Assembly (NCBI GenBank): GCA_016869975.1
Contig: VGCZ01000037.1
Coordinates: 1 to 55,496 of the forward strand
DNA from: Alphaproteobacteria bacterium
GTDB lineage: Bacteria; Pseudomonadota; Alphaproteobacteria; Reyranellales; Reyranellaceae
Direction of reading: 5' to 3'
DNA: 55,496 nt
Positions 1 to 8,074 of this stretch are shown here, one piece after another; within the stretch, counting starts at the first letter, position 1; each line of letters starts with the position of its first letter. The position numbers and the translations under genes were made by a program. The notes below the pieces were generated by a model that had not been told where the DNA came from, made no database searches, and saw only the letters and a program-made list of their open reading frames with translations.

Positions 1-17
1 ACGATCTCTTCAGGCTT

Positions 18-482
18 GTGCCTCTTCTTCGGCATTGCAGTCCTCCTTCATGTCAAAAGACACAGTTCAGGGCGGACCACTTTTCAGGGGGAGGACCAGA
101 CCTGCTGGGGCGCCACGAGGAGGCGCGCACGAACTATCGCACCGCCAGCGCGCAGGCGCCGCAATTCGTGCCGGCGCGCAACAATCTCGGGCTCTCGCTG
201 ATCGTCGGCGGCTTCTACGACGAGGCGATCGCCACGCTCACGCCGATCGCCAACGTCTCGCCGCGCGTGCGCGCGAATCTGGCGCTGGCGCACGGCATCG
301 CCGGCGACATGGGTCAGGCCACCCGATTGCTGCGTGCCGACTACGACGACGAGGGCACGTCCCGCCAGCTGGTCTACTTCGGTCAGCTGCGCACCCTGTC
401 GATCGCCGAGCGCGCCGCCAGCCTGCGCAACAACTCGCATTACTTCCCCCGGCCGTCGGCGCCGCGTCGTCCGGCGCCGTAA
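18..482 (+). CDS. 5'-truncated TPR protein (TadD-like), 3' part only
   Basis: From about position 99 the frame reads as tetratricopeptide repeats (LLGRHEEARTNY, FVPARNNLGLSL, YDEAIATLTPIA), the pattern of TadD-like proteins that serve as outer-membrane assembly partners of Flp/Tad pili. Before position 99 the frame encodes unrelated, lower-GC sequence with no TPR character, so the normal N-terminus is missing. The stop at 480-482 looks natural, and the C-terminus is a short proline-rich tail. The break is either a rearrangement or an assembly end. With only about 125 TPR-like residues left it is probably non-functional unless the true gene extends outside this window. Family assignment is moderate; exact role is inference. 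Confidence 0.55.
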   Translation: MPLLRHCSPPSCQKTQFRADHFSGGGPDLLGRHEEARTNYRTASAQAPQFVPARNNLGLSLIVGGFYDEAIATLTPIANVSPRVRANLALAHGIAGDMGQATRLLRADYDDEGTSRQLVYFGQLRTLSIAERAASLRNNSHYFPRPSAPRRPAP

Positions 483-486
483 GGGC

Positions 487-1254
487 TCAGCCGAGCACGG
501 CGTAGCCGCCGTCGACCGGGATCGAAGCACCGGTGACGAAGTCCGAGGCCGGGCTGGCGAGGAATACCGCGATGCCCGCCATGTCCTGCGGCGTGCCCCA
601 GCGTCCTGCCGGCGTGCGCGACAGCACGCGATCGTGCAGCCCCGGCACCTCGCGGCGCGCGTTGCTGGTCAGTTCGGTGTCGATCCAGCCCGGCAGCACG
701 GCGTTGACCTGGATGTTGTCCTTGGCCCAGGCGGTGGCGCAGACCTTGGTGAACTGCACGATGCCGCCCTTGCTGGCGGCGTAGGCCGGCGTGTAGGCGG
801 CGCCGAAGATCGACATCATCGAGCCGATGTTGATCACCTTGCCACCGCCCCGCTTCTTCATCTCGGGATAGGCGATCTGGCTGCACACCATGGCGCTGGT
901 CAGGTTGGTGTTGAGCACCAGCGTCCATTCCGCCACCGAGATCTCATGTGGCGGCTTGCGCACGTTGATGCCGGCGTTGTTGACCAGGATGTCGAGCCCG
1001 CCATGCCGCTGCACGGCGTGCGCCACCATGGCCGCGCATTGCTTCTCGTCGTTGACGTCGACGATCACCGACGACGCCGTGGCGCCGCCGCCCTTCAACG
1101 TCGCCACTGCGGCTTCGTTCTTCTGCGCGTTGCGGCCGGCGACGACGATCGCGGCGCCCGCCTCGGCCATGCCGCGCGCCATGCCCAGGCCGATGCCGCC
1201 GTTGCCGCCGGTCACGACGGCGACCTTACCCTTCAGATCGAACGCGCGGGTCAT
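487..1254 (-). CDS. SDR family NAD(P)-dependent oxidoreductase
   Basis: Classical short-chain dehydrogenase of 255 aa, a Rossmann-fold enzyme that interconverts alcohols and ketones with NAD(P)H. Visible motifs are the nucleotide-binding TGGNGGIG (residues 15-22), NNAG (92-95), a Ser near 145, and the catalytic pair Tyr158 and Lys162 in YAASKGG, followed by the usual PG and C-terminal GGYAVLG. The start at 1254 is preferred over the upstream ATG at 1290 because a GAGGAG ribosome site lies just before it and SDR homology begins there. It resembles 3-oxoacyl reductase or gluconate 5-dehydrogenase relatives; the substrate cannot be read from sequence. It is the last gene of a minus-strand group, 206 bases after the amidase. 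Confidence 0.92.
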   Translation of the reverse strand: MTRAFDLKGKVAVVTGGNGGIGLGMARGMAEAGAAIVVAGRNAQKNEAAVATLKGGGATASSVIVDVNDEKQCAAMVAHAVQRHGGLDILVNNAGINVRKPPHEISVAEWTLVLNTNLTSAMVCSQIAYPEMKKRGGGKVINIGSMMSIFGAAYTPAYAASKGGIVQFTKVCATAWAKDNIQVNAVLPGWIDTELTSNARREVPGLHDRVLSRTPAGRWGTPQDMAGIAVFLASPASDFVTGASIPVDGGYAVLG

Positions 1255-1460
1255 CCTCAAGCTCTCCTCGAATGAACCATCATGTCTCATGCTATGGTCA
1301 GGTTCTCGCCAATCGTCCAGTCGAGACTTGTCGACGCTTCCCCTGGGTCAAGTTCGATGTATCGGCTTTTCGTTGCCGCGGCCATCTGCTCGCGCTCCGC
1401 GTTGCGACCTTAGTGACCTCCTGCGCCTCCAACGCGCTCGTCGGTTTGCACCCCGCCTGA

Positions 1461-2870
1461 CTACCGTGCCGCCGCGGCTGATGCCGCGAGCACCGGCCGC
1501 CGCTCGCGCCAGCGCGTAGCGCGCTCGTAGGCATGGCCCGCGCCCAGCACGCGCGCCTCGTCGAACGGCCGGCCGACAAGCTGCAACGCGAGCGGCAGGC
1601 CGCCTTGGCCATAGCCGCAGCACAGGCTGAGCGCAGGATGGCCGGTGATGTTGAACGGTACGGTGATCGGTGCGGCGCGGCGCAGCGGCGAGGTGTCGAC
1701 ATCCTCCAGCCGCGGCGCCGGGGTCAGGATCGCGGCGCTGGCCAGCAGATCGACGTCGCGCAGCGCGCCATCGACCGCGGCCGTGAGCTCACGGCGCAGG
1801 CGTTGGCCCTGCACGTAATCCTCGCCGGTGACGAAGGCGCCGACCATCAGCCGCTCGCGCGTCACACGCGCGTAGAGATGCGGGCGACTGCGCAGATCGT
1901 GCGCGTGCACAGCGAAGCCCTCGGCGCTGCAGATCGCGCGAAAGGCCGCTTGGAACAGCGACATGGCGGGCAGCTTGACCTCGACGATACGCGCGCCCAG
2001 CCGCGACAGCTCGGCCAGCGCCGCCTCGATGCCGGCGGCCATGTCGTCGCTGGCGCCCTCGCTGAAGGCGCGCACGTAACCGATGGTCTTGCCCGAGACC
2101 CCGAAGTCGAGCGCGGCGGCGTAGTCGGGGACGGGCAGGTCGGCCGAGCCGGGATCAGCCACGTCGAAGCCGGCCAGCACGCCCATCGACAGCGCGCAAT
2201 CCTCGACGGTCCAGCACAGCGGGCCGATATGATCGAGGCTGAAGGACAACGGCGCTACGCCGCGCCGGCTGACGCGTCCGTAGGTCGGCTTGATGCCGGC
2301 GACGCCGCAATAGGCGGCCGGCAGGCGGATCGACCCGCCGGTGTCGGTGCCCAAGGCCAGCGGCAGCATGCCCGAGGCGACCGCGGCGCCCGAGCCGCTC
2401 GAGGAGCCGCCGGTGAAGCGGGCGGGATCCCAGGGATTGCGCGCTGGCGGGAAGGGCAGATCGAAGGCCGGCCCGCCGGTAGCGAATTCGTGCGTCGCCA
2501 GCTTGCCCATCAGCACGCCGCCGGCGTCGCGCAACAGCGTGGCCACATGGGCGTCGCGCGCCGGCACGTTGTCGATCAGCAGCCGCGAATGGCAGGTCGT
2601 ACGAATGCCCTCGGTGTCGATGATGTCCTTCAGCCCGTAGGGCACGCCATGCAGCGGCCCACGCCATTTGCCGGCGGCAATATCGCGATGGGCGCGCTCG
2701 GCGTCGGCGCGGGCGCGCGCTTCGCTGAGCAGCACGAAGGCGTTGAGCGCCGGATCCCAGCGACGGACACGCTCGATCGTGGCCTCCAGCAATTCGACCG
2801 GCGAGAGCGTACCGGCCTTCAGCGCGCGGGCGGCGCCCGCGAGGGTGAGGCTGGCGGGATCGGCGCTCAT
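1461..2870 (-). CDS. Amidase signature family hydrolase
   Basis: 469-aa amidase-signature enzyme that hydrolyses carboxamides using a Ser-cisSer-Lys triad. Lys81 is in GVPYGLKDI, the Ser-rich GGSSSGSG loop at 154-161 carries the cis-Ser, and the nucleophile is Ser180 in GTDTGGS. Length is normal for the family. The ATG at 2870 overlaps the TGA of the upstream small gene by 4 nt (ATGA), which fixes the start and implies translational coupling. The partner resembles the small GatC/AtzG-like subunits that accompany some amidases such as AtzE, so this may be a heteromeric amidase. The substrate is unknown; neighbouring GMC and SDR oxidoreductases suggest a catabolic pathway. Confidence 0.93.
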   Translation of the reverse strand: MSADPASLTLAGAARALKAGTLSPVELLEATIERVRRWDPALNAFVLLSEARARADAERAHRDIAAGKWRGPLHGVPYGLKDIIDTEGIRTTCHSRLLIDNVPARDAHVATLLRDAGGVLMGKLATHEFATGGPAFDLPFPPARNPWDPARFTGGSSSGSGAAVASGMLPLALGTDTGGSIRLPAAYCGVAGIKPTYGRVSRRGVAPLSFSLDHIGPLCWTVEDCALSMGVLAGFDVADPGSADLPVPDYAAALDFGVSGKTIGYVRAFSEGASDDMAAGIEAALAELSRLGARIVEVKLPAMSLFQAAFRAICSAEGFAVHAHDLRSRPHLYARVTRERLMVGAFVTGEDYVQGQRLRRELTAAVDGALRDVDLLASAAILTPAPRLEDVDTSPLRRAAPITVPFNITGHPALSLCCGYGQGGLPLALQLVGRPFDEARVLGAGHAYERATRWRERRPVLAASAAAAR

Positions 2871-3079
2871 CGGCCGCTTCCGTCGGGCGCCACTGGCCGT
2901 TGGATGTGGGCGGGCTCCTCGTCGTAGCGCCATGGCCGATGCAACGCGCCTATCATCTCGCGCACCATCTTGAAGGCATCGAACATCGCCTGGTCGCGAT
3001 CGGCGGGTACGACGATGCCGGCTATGCGCAACGACGCCTGGTAGTCGGCGCGCAGATCCTCGTCGCTGGCGTCCGGCAT
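2867..3079 (-). CDS. Small amidase-associated protein, AtzG/DUF4089-like
   Basis: A 70-aa acidic helical protein whose layout (an L-x-IAGI-VP segment, an amphipathic helix, then EPAHIQRP) resembles the DUF4089/AtzG small proteins that wrap around amidase-signature subunits in the way GatC wraps GatA. Its TGA overlaps the amidase ATG as ATGA, so the two are almost certainly co-translated, and a G-rich ribosome site precedes its ATG. It lies 14 bases after the GMC oxidoreductase stop. Existence of the gene is well supported by the overlap; the family assignment rests on pattern and context and is an inference. Confidence 0.72.
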   Translation of the reverse strand: MPDASDEDLRADYQASLRIAGIVVPADRDQAMFDAFKMVREMIGALHRPWRYDEEPAHIQRPVAPDGSGR

Positions 3080-3093
3080 CGAGACCCCCTGCG

Positions 3094-4698
3094 TTACGCC
3101 GCCTTCAGGATATCGGCCGCCTTCTCGCCGACCATGATGCTGGGCGCGTTGGTGTTGCCCGAGGGCATGGTCGGGAAGATCGAGGCGTCGGCGACGCGCA
3201 GGCCTTCCAGCCCGTGCACCTTGAGCCTGTCGTCGACGACGCAGTTCGGTCCCGGTCCCATGCGGCAGGTGCCGATCGGGTGATAGGCGGTCTGCGAGTT
3301 GTTACGGATCCAGCCCAAGATCTGATCGTCGGTCTCGACTTCCTTGCCGGGCGAGTACTCGTCGCCGCGATAGGTGTCCATCGGCGCCGCCTCGACGATC
3401 TTGCGCATCATGCGGAAGCCATCGACTATCGTGCGCTGGTCGATCGGATCGCCGAGGAAGTTGAAGCGGATCGCCGGCTGCGCCCGCGGATCGGACGAGC
3501 GGATGTGGATCGAGCCCAGGCTCTCCGGTCTGAGCTGGTAGCAGGCCACGGTCATCGACGGGAAGTCCTGCAGCTTGCGCTGCTTGGGATCCTTGATCGA
3601 GTAGGGCACCAGGTGCATCTGCACGTCGGGCGATGCGAGCTCGGGACGGGTGCGCAGGAAGGCCAGCACCGGAGCTGAGGGCAGGCTGAAGAAGCCACCG
3701 CCCGACGTCAGGTACTTCAGCGCCTGGCCGACTGCGCCAATGCCGCGCGCCATGTGGTTGTACGACACCGCCGGCACCTTCACGCGCCAGACGATGCGCG
3801 CGTTGAGGTGGTCGCGGAAATTCTCGCCGACGGCGGGCAGCGCGTGCGTCACAGCGACGCCGTGCTTCTTCAGGATCTCGGGATTGCCGATACCCGAGAG
3901 CTCGAGGATCTGCGGCGAGGCGACGCCGCCGGCGCAGACGACGACGTCGCGGCCGGCGCGCGCCTTGTGCACCTGACCGCCGCGCTCGTACTCGACGCCG
4001 ACGCAGCGTTTGCCGTCGAGCAGCACCTTGTTTATGTGCGCCTCGGTGATCACCGTGAGGTTCGGCCGCTTCATCGCCGGCTCGATGTAGCAATGGGCCA
4101 CGCTCATGCGTTTGCCCTTGAAGATGCTGGCCTGGGTCTTGACGATGCCTTCCTGGTCTTCGCTGTTGTAGTCGGGGTTCAGCTTGTAGCCGGCGGCGAC
4201 GGCGGCCTTGAACAGCGCGTCGTAGAGCGGGTTCTGGTCGGGCACCTCCGAGACCCTCAACGGGCCCGACGTGCCGCGACCGTTCTTGCCGCCTTTCTCG
4301 TAGTTCTCCATGCGGGTGAAGAGCGGCGCCACGTCCTGCCAGCTCCAGCCACGATTGCCCATCTGCGCCCAGGTGTCGTAGTCGAGCGGCTGGCCGCGCA
4401 CCCAGACCAGCCCGTTGATCGAGCTCGAGCCGCCGAGCACCTTGCCGCGCGGCACCGGGATCTCGCGGTTGGCGGTGCCCGGCTCGGGGTCCGACTGATA
4501 GAGCCAGTTGGCCTCGGGCGAGTTGATCAGCAGGCCGAAGCTGATCGGGTACTTCGAGTACTTGTGGTTTGCCTTGCCGGCTTCAAGCAGCAGCACGCGC
4601 GAGCGGCCGTCCTCGGTCAGCCGCGCCGCGAGCGTGCCGCCGGCGGAACCGGCACCGACGATGATGTAGTCGTACTGGATGTCGGCGCTGGCGTTCAT
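3094..4698 (-). CDS. GMC family oxidoreductase (choline dehydrogenase-like)
   Basis: 534-aa FAD-dependent glucose-methanol-choline oxidoreductase that oxidises an alcohol. It shows the dinucleotide-binding IIVGAGSAGG (residues 12-21), the PRGKVLGGSSSINGLVWVRG signature, the second GMC signature around GVASPQILELSGIG, the active-site His in TAYHPIGTCRMG and the C-terminal NTNAPSIMVGEKAA. The long open frame extends to 5118 but overlaps the next gene; homology begins at the ATG at 4698, where a weak GGGA site lies upstream. An in-frame ATG at 4722 is an alternative. The substrate is not predictable; choline is only the family archetype. Confidence 0.93.
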   Translation of the reverse strand: MNASADIQYDYIIVGAGSAGGTLAARLTEDGRSRVLLLEAGKANHKYSKYPISFGLLINSPEANWLYQSDPEPGTANREIPVPRGKVLGGSSSINGLVWVRGQPLDYDTWAQMGNRGWSWQDVAPLFTRMENYEKGGKNGRGTSGPLRVSEVPDQNPLYDALFKAAVAAGYKLNPDYNSEDQEGIVKTQASIFKGKRMSVAHCYIEPAMKRPNLTVITEAHINKVLLDGKRCVGVEYERGGQVHKARAGRDVVVCAGGVASPQILELSGIGNPEILKKHGVAVTHALPAVGENFRDHLNARIVWRVKVPAVSYNHMARGIGAVGQALKYLTSGGGFFSLPSAPVLAFLRTRPELASPDVQMHLVPYSIKDPKQRKLQDFPSMTVACYQLRPESLGSIHIRSSDPRAQPAIRFNFLGDPIDQRTIVDGFRMMRKIVEAAPMDTYRGDEYSPGKEVETDDQILGWIRNNSQTAYHPIGTCRMGPGPNCVVDDRLKVHGLEGLRVADASIFPTMPSGNTNAPSIMVGEKAADILKAA

Positions 4699-4736
4699 GG
4701 CGTTCGATCCCGTTGCTTTCATGCTGTTCGTTGCGG

Positions 4737-5690
4737 TCAGCCTAATGGCCTTCCCGTTGGCGGGGAAGGGATTGGCCCCGCCGACGCCTCGAAATGTCCG
4801 CGCAGCCGCTCTCGCGCGGTGGTCCCGGCGGCGCGGTCCCAGCAGTTCACAATCGCCACGCGAAATCCTCCCGGCGGCATGGCGTGCAGATGCGCGGCGC
4901 GACCTTCGTGGAAAGTGATCTGGACGCTGGAAATGCCGTCGGCTCGCGTGAGCTCGTCGATCATGGGGGCCGGCGGATGGCGATAGCGCCCGCCGTGCGG
5001 CAGGAAGAGCACGACGCTGTAGCCGGTGCGCCGGTCGCGGTCCGCGAAGCGCCACTGCTTCTTCTCGTAGAGTCGCACCACCGCCTCGACCCAGCCCGGG
5101 CCGTACAGATCGGGCCACTGGTCGGCGAAGCGCAGATGCACTTCGATGATGCGTCCGCCGATGGTCTCAAGATTGACCATGCCGCTATAGCCGCGGAGGT
5201 GCTTGCGGCACCACGCACCGCACCGATCCTCGACCACGGCGTTGGTTTCGGCATGTACCGCCCAATGATCGAAGGTGCCGTCGCCGCTCGCCTCGCCGGT
5301 GGCGTGGCGCCACCACAAGGGTTCGCCATCGAGTACCGCGACATCGCTGCTGACGTGGTCTCCCGTCAGCAAGGTCGTCCAGAAATGACCGGCGGTCTGC
5401 GCCTCCTTGTAGTCCTCGGCCGAGGCAATGACGCGGCTGCCCACGCCCATGCCCTTGAGGTTGTAGATCGGTTTGGAGAAGACCGGGAACGAGGGTGGAT
5501 CGACGCCGTGCGGCGCGGCGTCGAGGCCCTGGCTGCGCGCCACCGCCAGCTTGTCGTAGACCCAGCGGTGCTCGGGGTTCCACATCCAGGCGTCGCTGTC
5601 CTCGGTGGGGATCAGCACGTCGTCGGGGCAGGGCACACCGACGAAGTACTGCATGCGCCACGGGTCGATCTCGGCGATAGGCATCACCAT
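4737..5690 (-). CDS. ATP-grasp-like protein of unknown function
   Basis: 317-aa protein without a clear named family. The segment FPVFSKPIYNLKGMG resembles the nucleotide-binding strand and glycine-rich loop of ATP-grasp ligases, and SGMVNLETIGGRIIEVHLRFADQW resembles the metal-binding distal part of that fold, so a ligase acting on a carboxylate and an amine is possible. It opens divergently from egtB with about 140 bases between them and runs toward the GMC gene 38 bases away. The last residues (PSPPTGRPLG) are encoded by a palindromic repeat at 4749-4769, so the original C-terminus may have been altered. M1 or M3 could be the start. Function is unknown. Confidence 0.7.
   Translation of the reverse strand: MVMPIAEIDPWRMQYFVGVPCPDDVLIPTEDSDAWMWNPEHRWVYDKLAVARSQGLDAAPHGVDPPSFPVFSKPIYNLKGMGVGSRVIASAEDYKEAQTAGHFWTTLLTGDHVSSDVAVLDGEPLWWRHATGEASGDGTFDHWAVHAETNAVVEDRCGAWCRKHLRGYSGMVNLETIGGRIIEVHLRFADQWPDLYGPGWVEAVVRLYEKKQWRFADRDRRTGYSVVLFLPHGGRYRHPPAPMIDELTRADGISSVQITFHEGRAAHLHAMPPGGFRVAIVNCWDRAAGTTARERLRGHFEASAGPIPSPPTGRPLG
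4749..4769. repeat. GC-rich palindrome overlapping a gene 3' end
   Basis: CCTTCCC and GGGAAGG form a 7-bp stem around a short loop. The element resembles the other CCTTCYCC-type intergenic palindromes in this window (21849-21876, 37827-37851, 52807-52836) but lies inside the 3' end of the ATP-grasp-like gene. Confidence 0.5.
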
Positions 5691-5831
5691 ATTTGTGTCG
5701 CTTGTGTCGTTCGGCGCAAGCGCAGGCTAACAGAAACCTGACACGACGCGATCGCATCGGAGTGGGACCGGGGCATCGGAACCCGCTATCGTACGCCCCG
5801 TTATCGTCGTTGCTGCGCCAGCGGAGGCGAT

Positions 5832-7058
5832 GTGTTGAACCGATTCCTGGCGATTCGCGCCTTCAGTGAAGCGTTGGCCGCGCCGCTCTCTGCCGAAGAC
5901 CAGACCGTCCAGTCGATGCCCGACGTCAGCCCGACGAAGTGGCATCTCGCGCACACGACGTGGTTCTTCGAGACCTTCGCGCTCAGGCCGTTCGTCGCCG
6001 GTTATCGCGTCTTCGATCCGGCCTATCACTACCTCTTCAATTCCTATTACGAGGCTGAGGGTCCGCGTCATCCGCGTCCGCAGCGCGGCTTGCTGTCGCG
6101 TCCCGGCGTGGCGGAGATTCTCGCCTATCGCCGCCATGTCACCGAGGCGATGGCGCGCGCACTCGATCGACCGGAGTCGATCAACACGCCGCTCGGCCCG
6201 ATCGTCGAGCTTGGCCTGCATCACGAGCAGCAGCATCAGGAGCTGCTGCTCATGGACATCAAGCACGTGCTGTCGGTGAACCCGCTGCGTCCGGCCTATC
6301 GCGCCGACCTGCCGCGCGGTCTTGGCAAGGCGCCCGCGCTCGACTGGCACGGATTCGCGGGCGGGCTGGTCGAGATCGGCCATCAGGGCGACGGTTTCGC
6401 CTTCGACAACGAGGGCCCGCGCCATCGCGTCTGGCTCGAGCCGTTCCGTCTCGCCTCCCGCTTGTCGACTTGTGGCGAGTACGCTGCCTTCATCGAGGAC
6501 GGTGGCTATCGACGCCCCGAGTTCTGGCTCTCGGCCGGCTGGGCGACCGCGCAGGAGCGCGACTGGCGGGCGCCGCTGTACTGGGAGAAGCGCGATGGCG
6601 CCGGGCACGTCTTCACGCTGGGTGGCCTGCGGGCGATGAACGCCGACGAGCCGGTGTGCCATGTCAGCTTCTACGAGGCGGCGGCGTTCGCGAAATGGGC
6701 CGGCAAGCGCCTGCCGCGCGAGGCGGAATGGGAACACGCCGCCGGCTCGGCCGCGATCGACGGCAACACCGCCGGGCGCGGCGCGCTGCATCCGCTGGCG
6801 GCCGATGGCGCGGGGCTGACGCAGTTGTTCGGCGATGTGTGGGAATGGACCGCCAGTCCTTATGTCGCCTATCCGGGCTTCCGCGAGCCGCCGGGCGCGA
6901 TCGGCGAATACAATGGGAAGTTCATGTCCAACCAGATGGTGCTGCGCGGCGGCTGCGCCGTGACGCCGCCGGGCCATCTGCGCCCTACCTATCGCAACTT
7001 CTTCCCCTCGGATGCGCGCTGGATGTTCGGCGGTGTCCGTCTCGCCGAGGATGCGTGA
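5832..7058 (+). CDS. egtB: Ergothioneine biosynthesis protein EgtB (hercynine sulfoxide synthase type)
   Basis: 408-aa non-haem iron enzyme that couples hercynine with a thiol donor (gamma-glutamylcysteine or cysteine) using O2. The N-terminal DinB-like domain shows PTKWHLAHTTWFFETF (residues 35-49) and HHEQQHQELLLMD (130-142), which carry the His iron ligands (about H41, H131, H135). The C-terminal half is a formylglycine-generating-enzyme-like domain with CHVSFYEAAAFAKWAGKRLPREAEWE, VWEWTAS and VLRGGCAVTPP. The start is GTG at 5832, five bases after GGAGG; a TTG at 5835 is an alternative. Its stop overlaps egtD as TGATG, so the pair is co-translated. The related selenoneine enzyme SenA is less likely because no selenosugar synthase is adjacent. 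Confidence 0.95.
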   Translation: MLNRFLAIRAFSEALAAPLSAEDQTVQSMPDVSPTKWHLAHTTWFFETFALRPFVAGYRVFDPAYHYLFNSYYEAEGPRHPRPQRGLLSRPGVAEILAYRRHVTEAMARALDRPESINTPLGPIVELGLHHEQQHQELLLMDIKHVLSVNPLRPAYRADLPRGLGKAPALDWHGFAGGLVEIGHQGDGFAFDNEGPRHRVWLEPFRLASRLSTCGEYAAFIEDGGYRRPEFWLSAGWATAQERDWRAPLYWEKRDGAGHVFTLGGLRAMNADEPVCHVSFYEAAAFAKWAGKRLPREAEWEHAAGSAAIDGNTAGRGALHPLAADGAGLTQLFGDVWEWTASPYVAYPGFREPPGAIGEYNGKFMSNQMVLRGGCAVTPPGHLRPTYRNFFPSDARWMFGGVRLAEDA

Positions 7059-8038
7059 TGACCAGCAGACCGCTCGCCAACCCGGCGCCCGCCGCCCTCG
7101 CCGATCGCGCGGAGTTCGAACGCGCCGCGCTCGAGGGCCTGTCGCGCGCGCCGCGCGCGATTCCCGCGAAATTCCTCTATGACGCGCGCGGCTCGCAGCT
7201 CTTCGACCAGATCTGCGAGCTTCCCGAGTACTATCTCACGCGCACCGAGACCAGGATCCTGCACGATTGCGCGCCGAGGATCGCCGAGCTCACCGGACCG
7301 GGCCGCGCGCTGGTCGAGTTTGGCAGCGGCTCCAGCGTGAAGTCGCGTCTCCTGCTCGACGCGATGACGGACCTCGCGGTCTACGCGCCGATCGACATCT
7401 CTCGCGAGCATCTCGATGCGACGGCCGACAAACTGCGCCGCGACTATCCGGGTCTGCGAGTCGAGCCGGTGTGCGGCGACTACATGGCCATCGACACGCT
7501 ACCCGACTCGGTGCCGGATGCCCGCCGACTGGGGTTCTTCCCCGGCTCGACGATCGGCAATCTGACGCCCGACGAGGCCAAGGCCTTCTTGCTCCGCGCT
7601 CGCAGGCTACTGGGCGACGATGGCGCGCTGGTGCTGGGCGTCGATCTGCGCAAGGATCCGGCGCTGCTGCACGCCGCCTACAACGACAGCGCCGGGATCA
7701 CGGCGGCGTTCACGCTCAATCTGCTGCGGCGCATGAACCGCGAACTCGACGCCACGTTCGACCTGTCGGGCTTCGCGCACGAGGCCTTCTACAACGAGGA
7801 AGAAGGGCGCATCGAGATTTACTTCCGGAGCTTGCGGTCGCAGACGGCGATGGTCGCCGGCTGGCGCTTCATGTTCGCTCAAGGCGAACGCGTGCACACC
7901 GAGTATTCCTACAAGTACGACATCAGGACATTCGCCGCGCTTGTCGATGGCGCGGGATTCCGCGTCGGTCACACCTGGATAGATGATGAAAGTCTCTTTG
8001 CGGTGCATTACCTGGTTGCCGAGTCGAAGGTGGACTGA
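7058..8038 (+). CDS. egtD: L-histidine N-alpha-methyltransferase EgtD
   Basis: 326-aa SAM-dependent enzyme that trimethylates histidine to hercynine, the first step of ergothioneine synthesis. Typical features are PAKFLYDARGSQLFDQICELPEYYLTRTE (residues 26-54, substrate region), the SAM-binding VEFGSGSSVKSRLLL, APIDISREHL, GFFPGSTIGNL and the C-terminal SYKYDIRTFAALVDGAGF. The ATG at 7058 shares its A with the egtB TGA. Together egtB and egtD suffice to make ergothioneine in bacteria with the two-gene route; the cysteine-sulfoxide lyase step is not encoded nearby. Confidence 0.97.
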   Translation: MTSRPLANPAPAALADRAEFERAALEGLSRAPRAIPAKFLYDARGSQLFDQICELPEYYLTRTETRILHDCAPRIAELTGPGRALVEFGSGSSVKSRLLLDAMTDLAVYAPIDISREHLDATADKLRRDYPGLRVEPVCGDYMAIDTLPDSVPDARRLGFFPGSTIGNLTPDEAKAFLLRARRLLGDDGALVLGVDLRKDPALLHAAYNDSAGITAAFTLNLLRRMNRELDATFDLSGFAHEAFYNEEEGRIEIYFRSLRSQTAMVAGWRFMFAQGERVHTEYSYKYDIRTFAALVDGAGFRVGHTWIDDESLFAVHYLVAESKVD

Positions 8039-8074
8039 TCACATGCGGCACCCGAGCCTGGGAGTGATCGTCCA

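Noticed and set aside
1272-1460. 62-codon plus-strand ORF in the gap before the amidase
   Set aside because: No ribosome site, no conserved pattern, and overlaps the SDR 5' region.
1533-2927. 464-codon plus-strand frame opposite the amidase
   Set aside because: Antisense shadow of a gene with a full amidase signature.
4801-5118. Extension of the GMC frame up to 5118
   Set aside because: Overlaps the ATP-grasp-like gene; homology and length fit a start at 4698.
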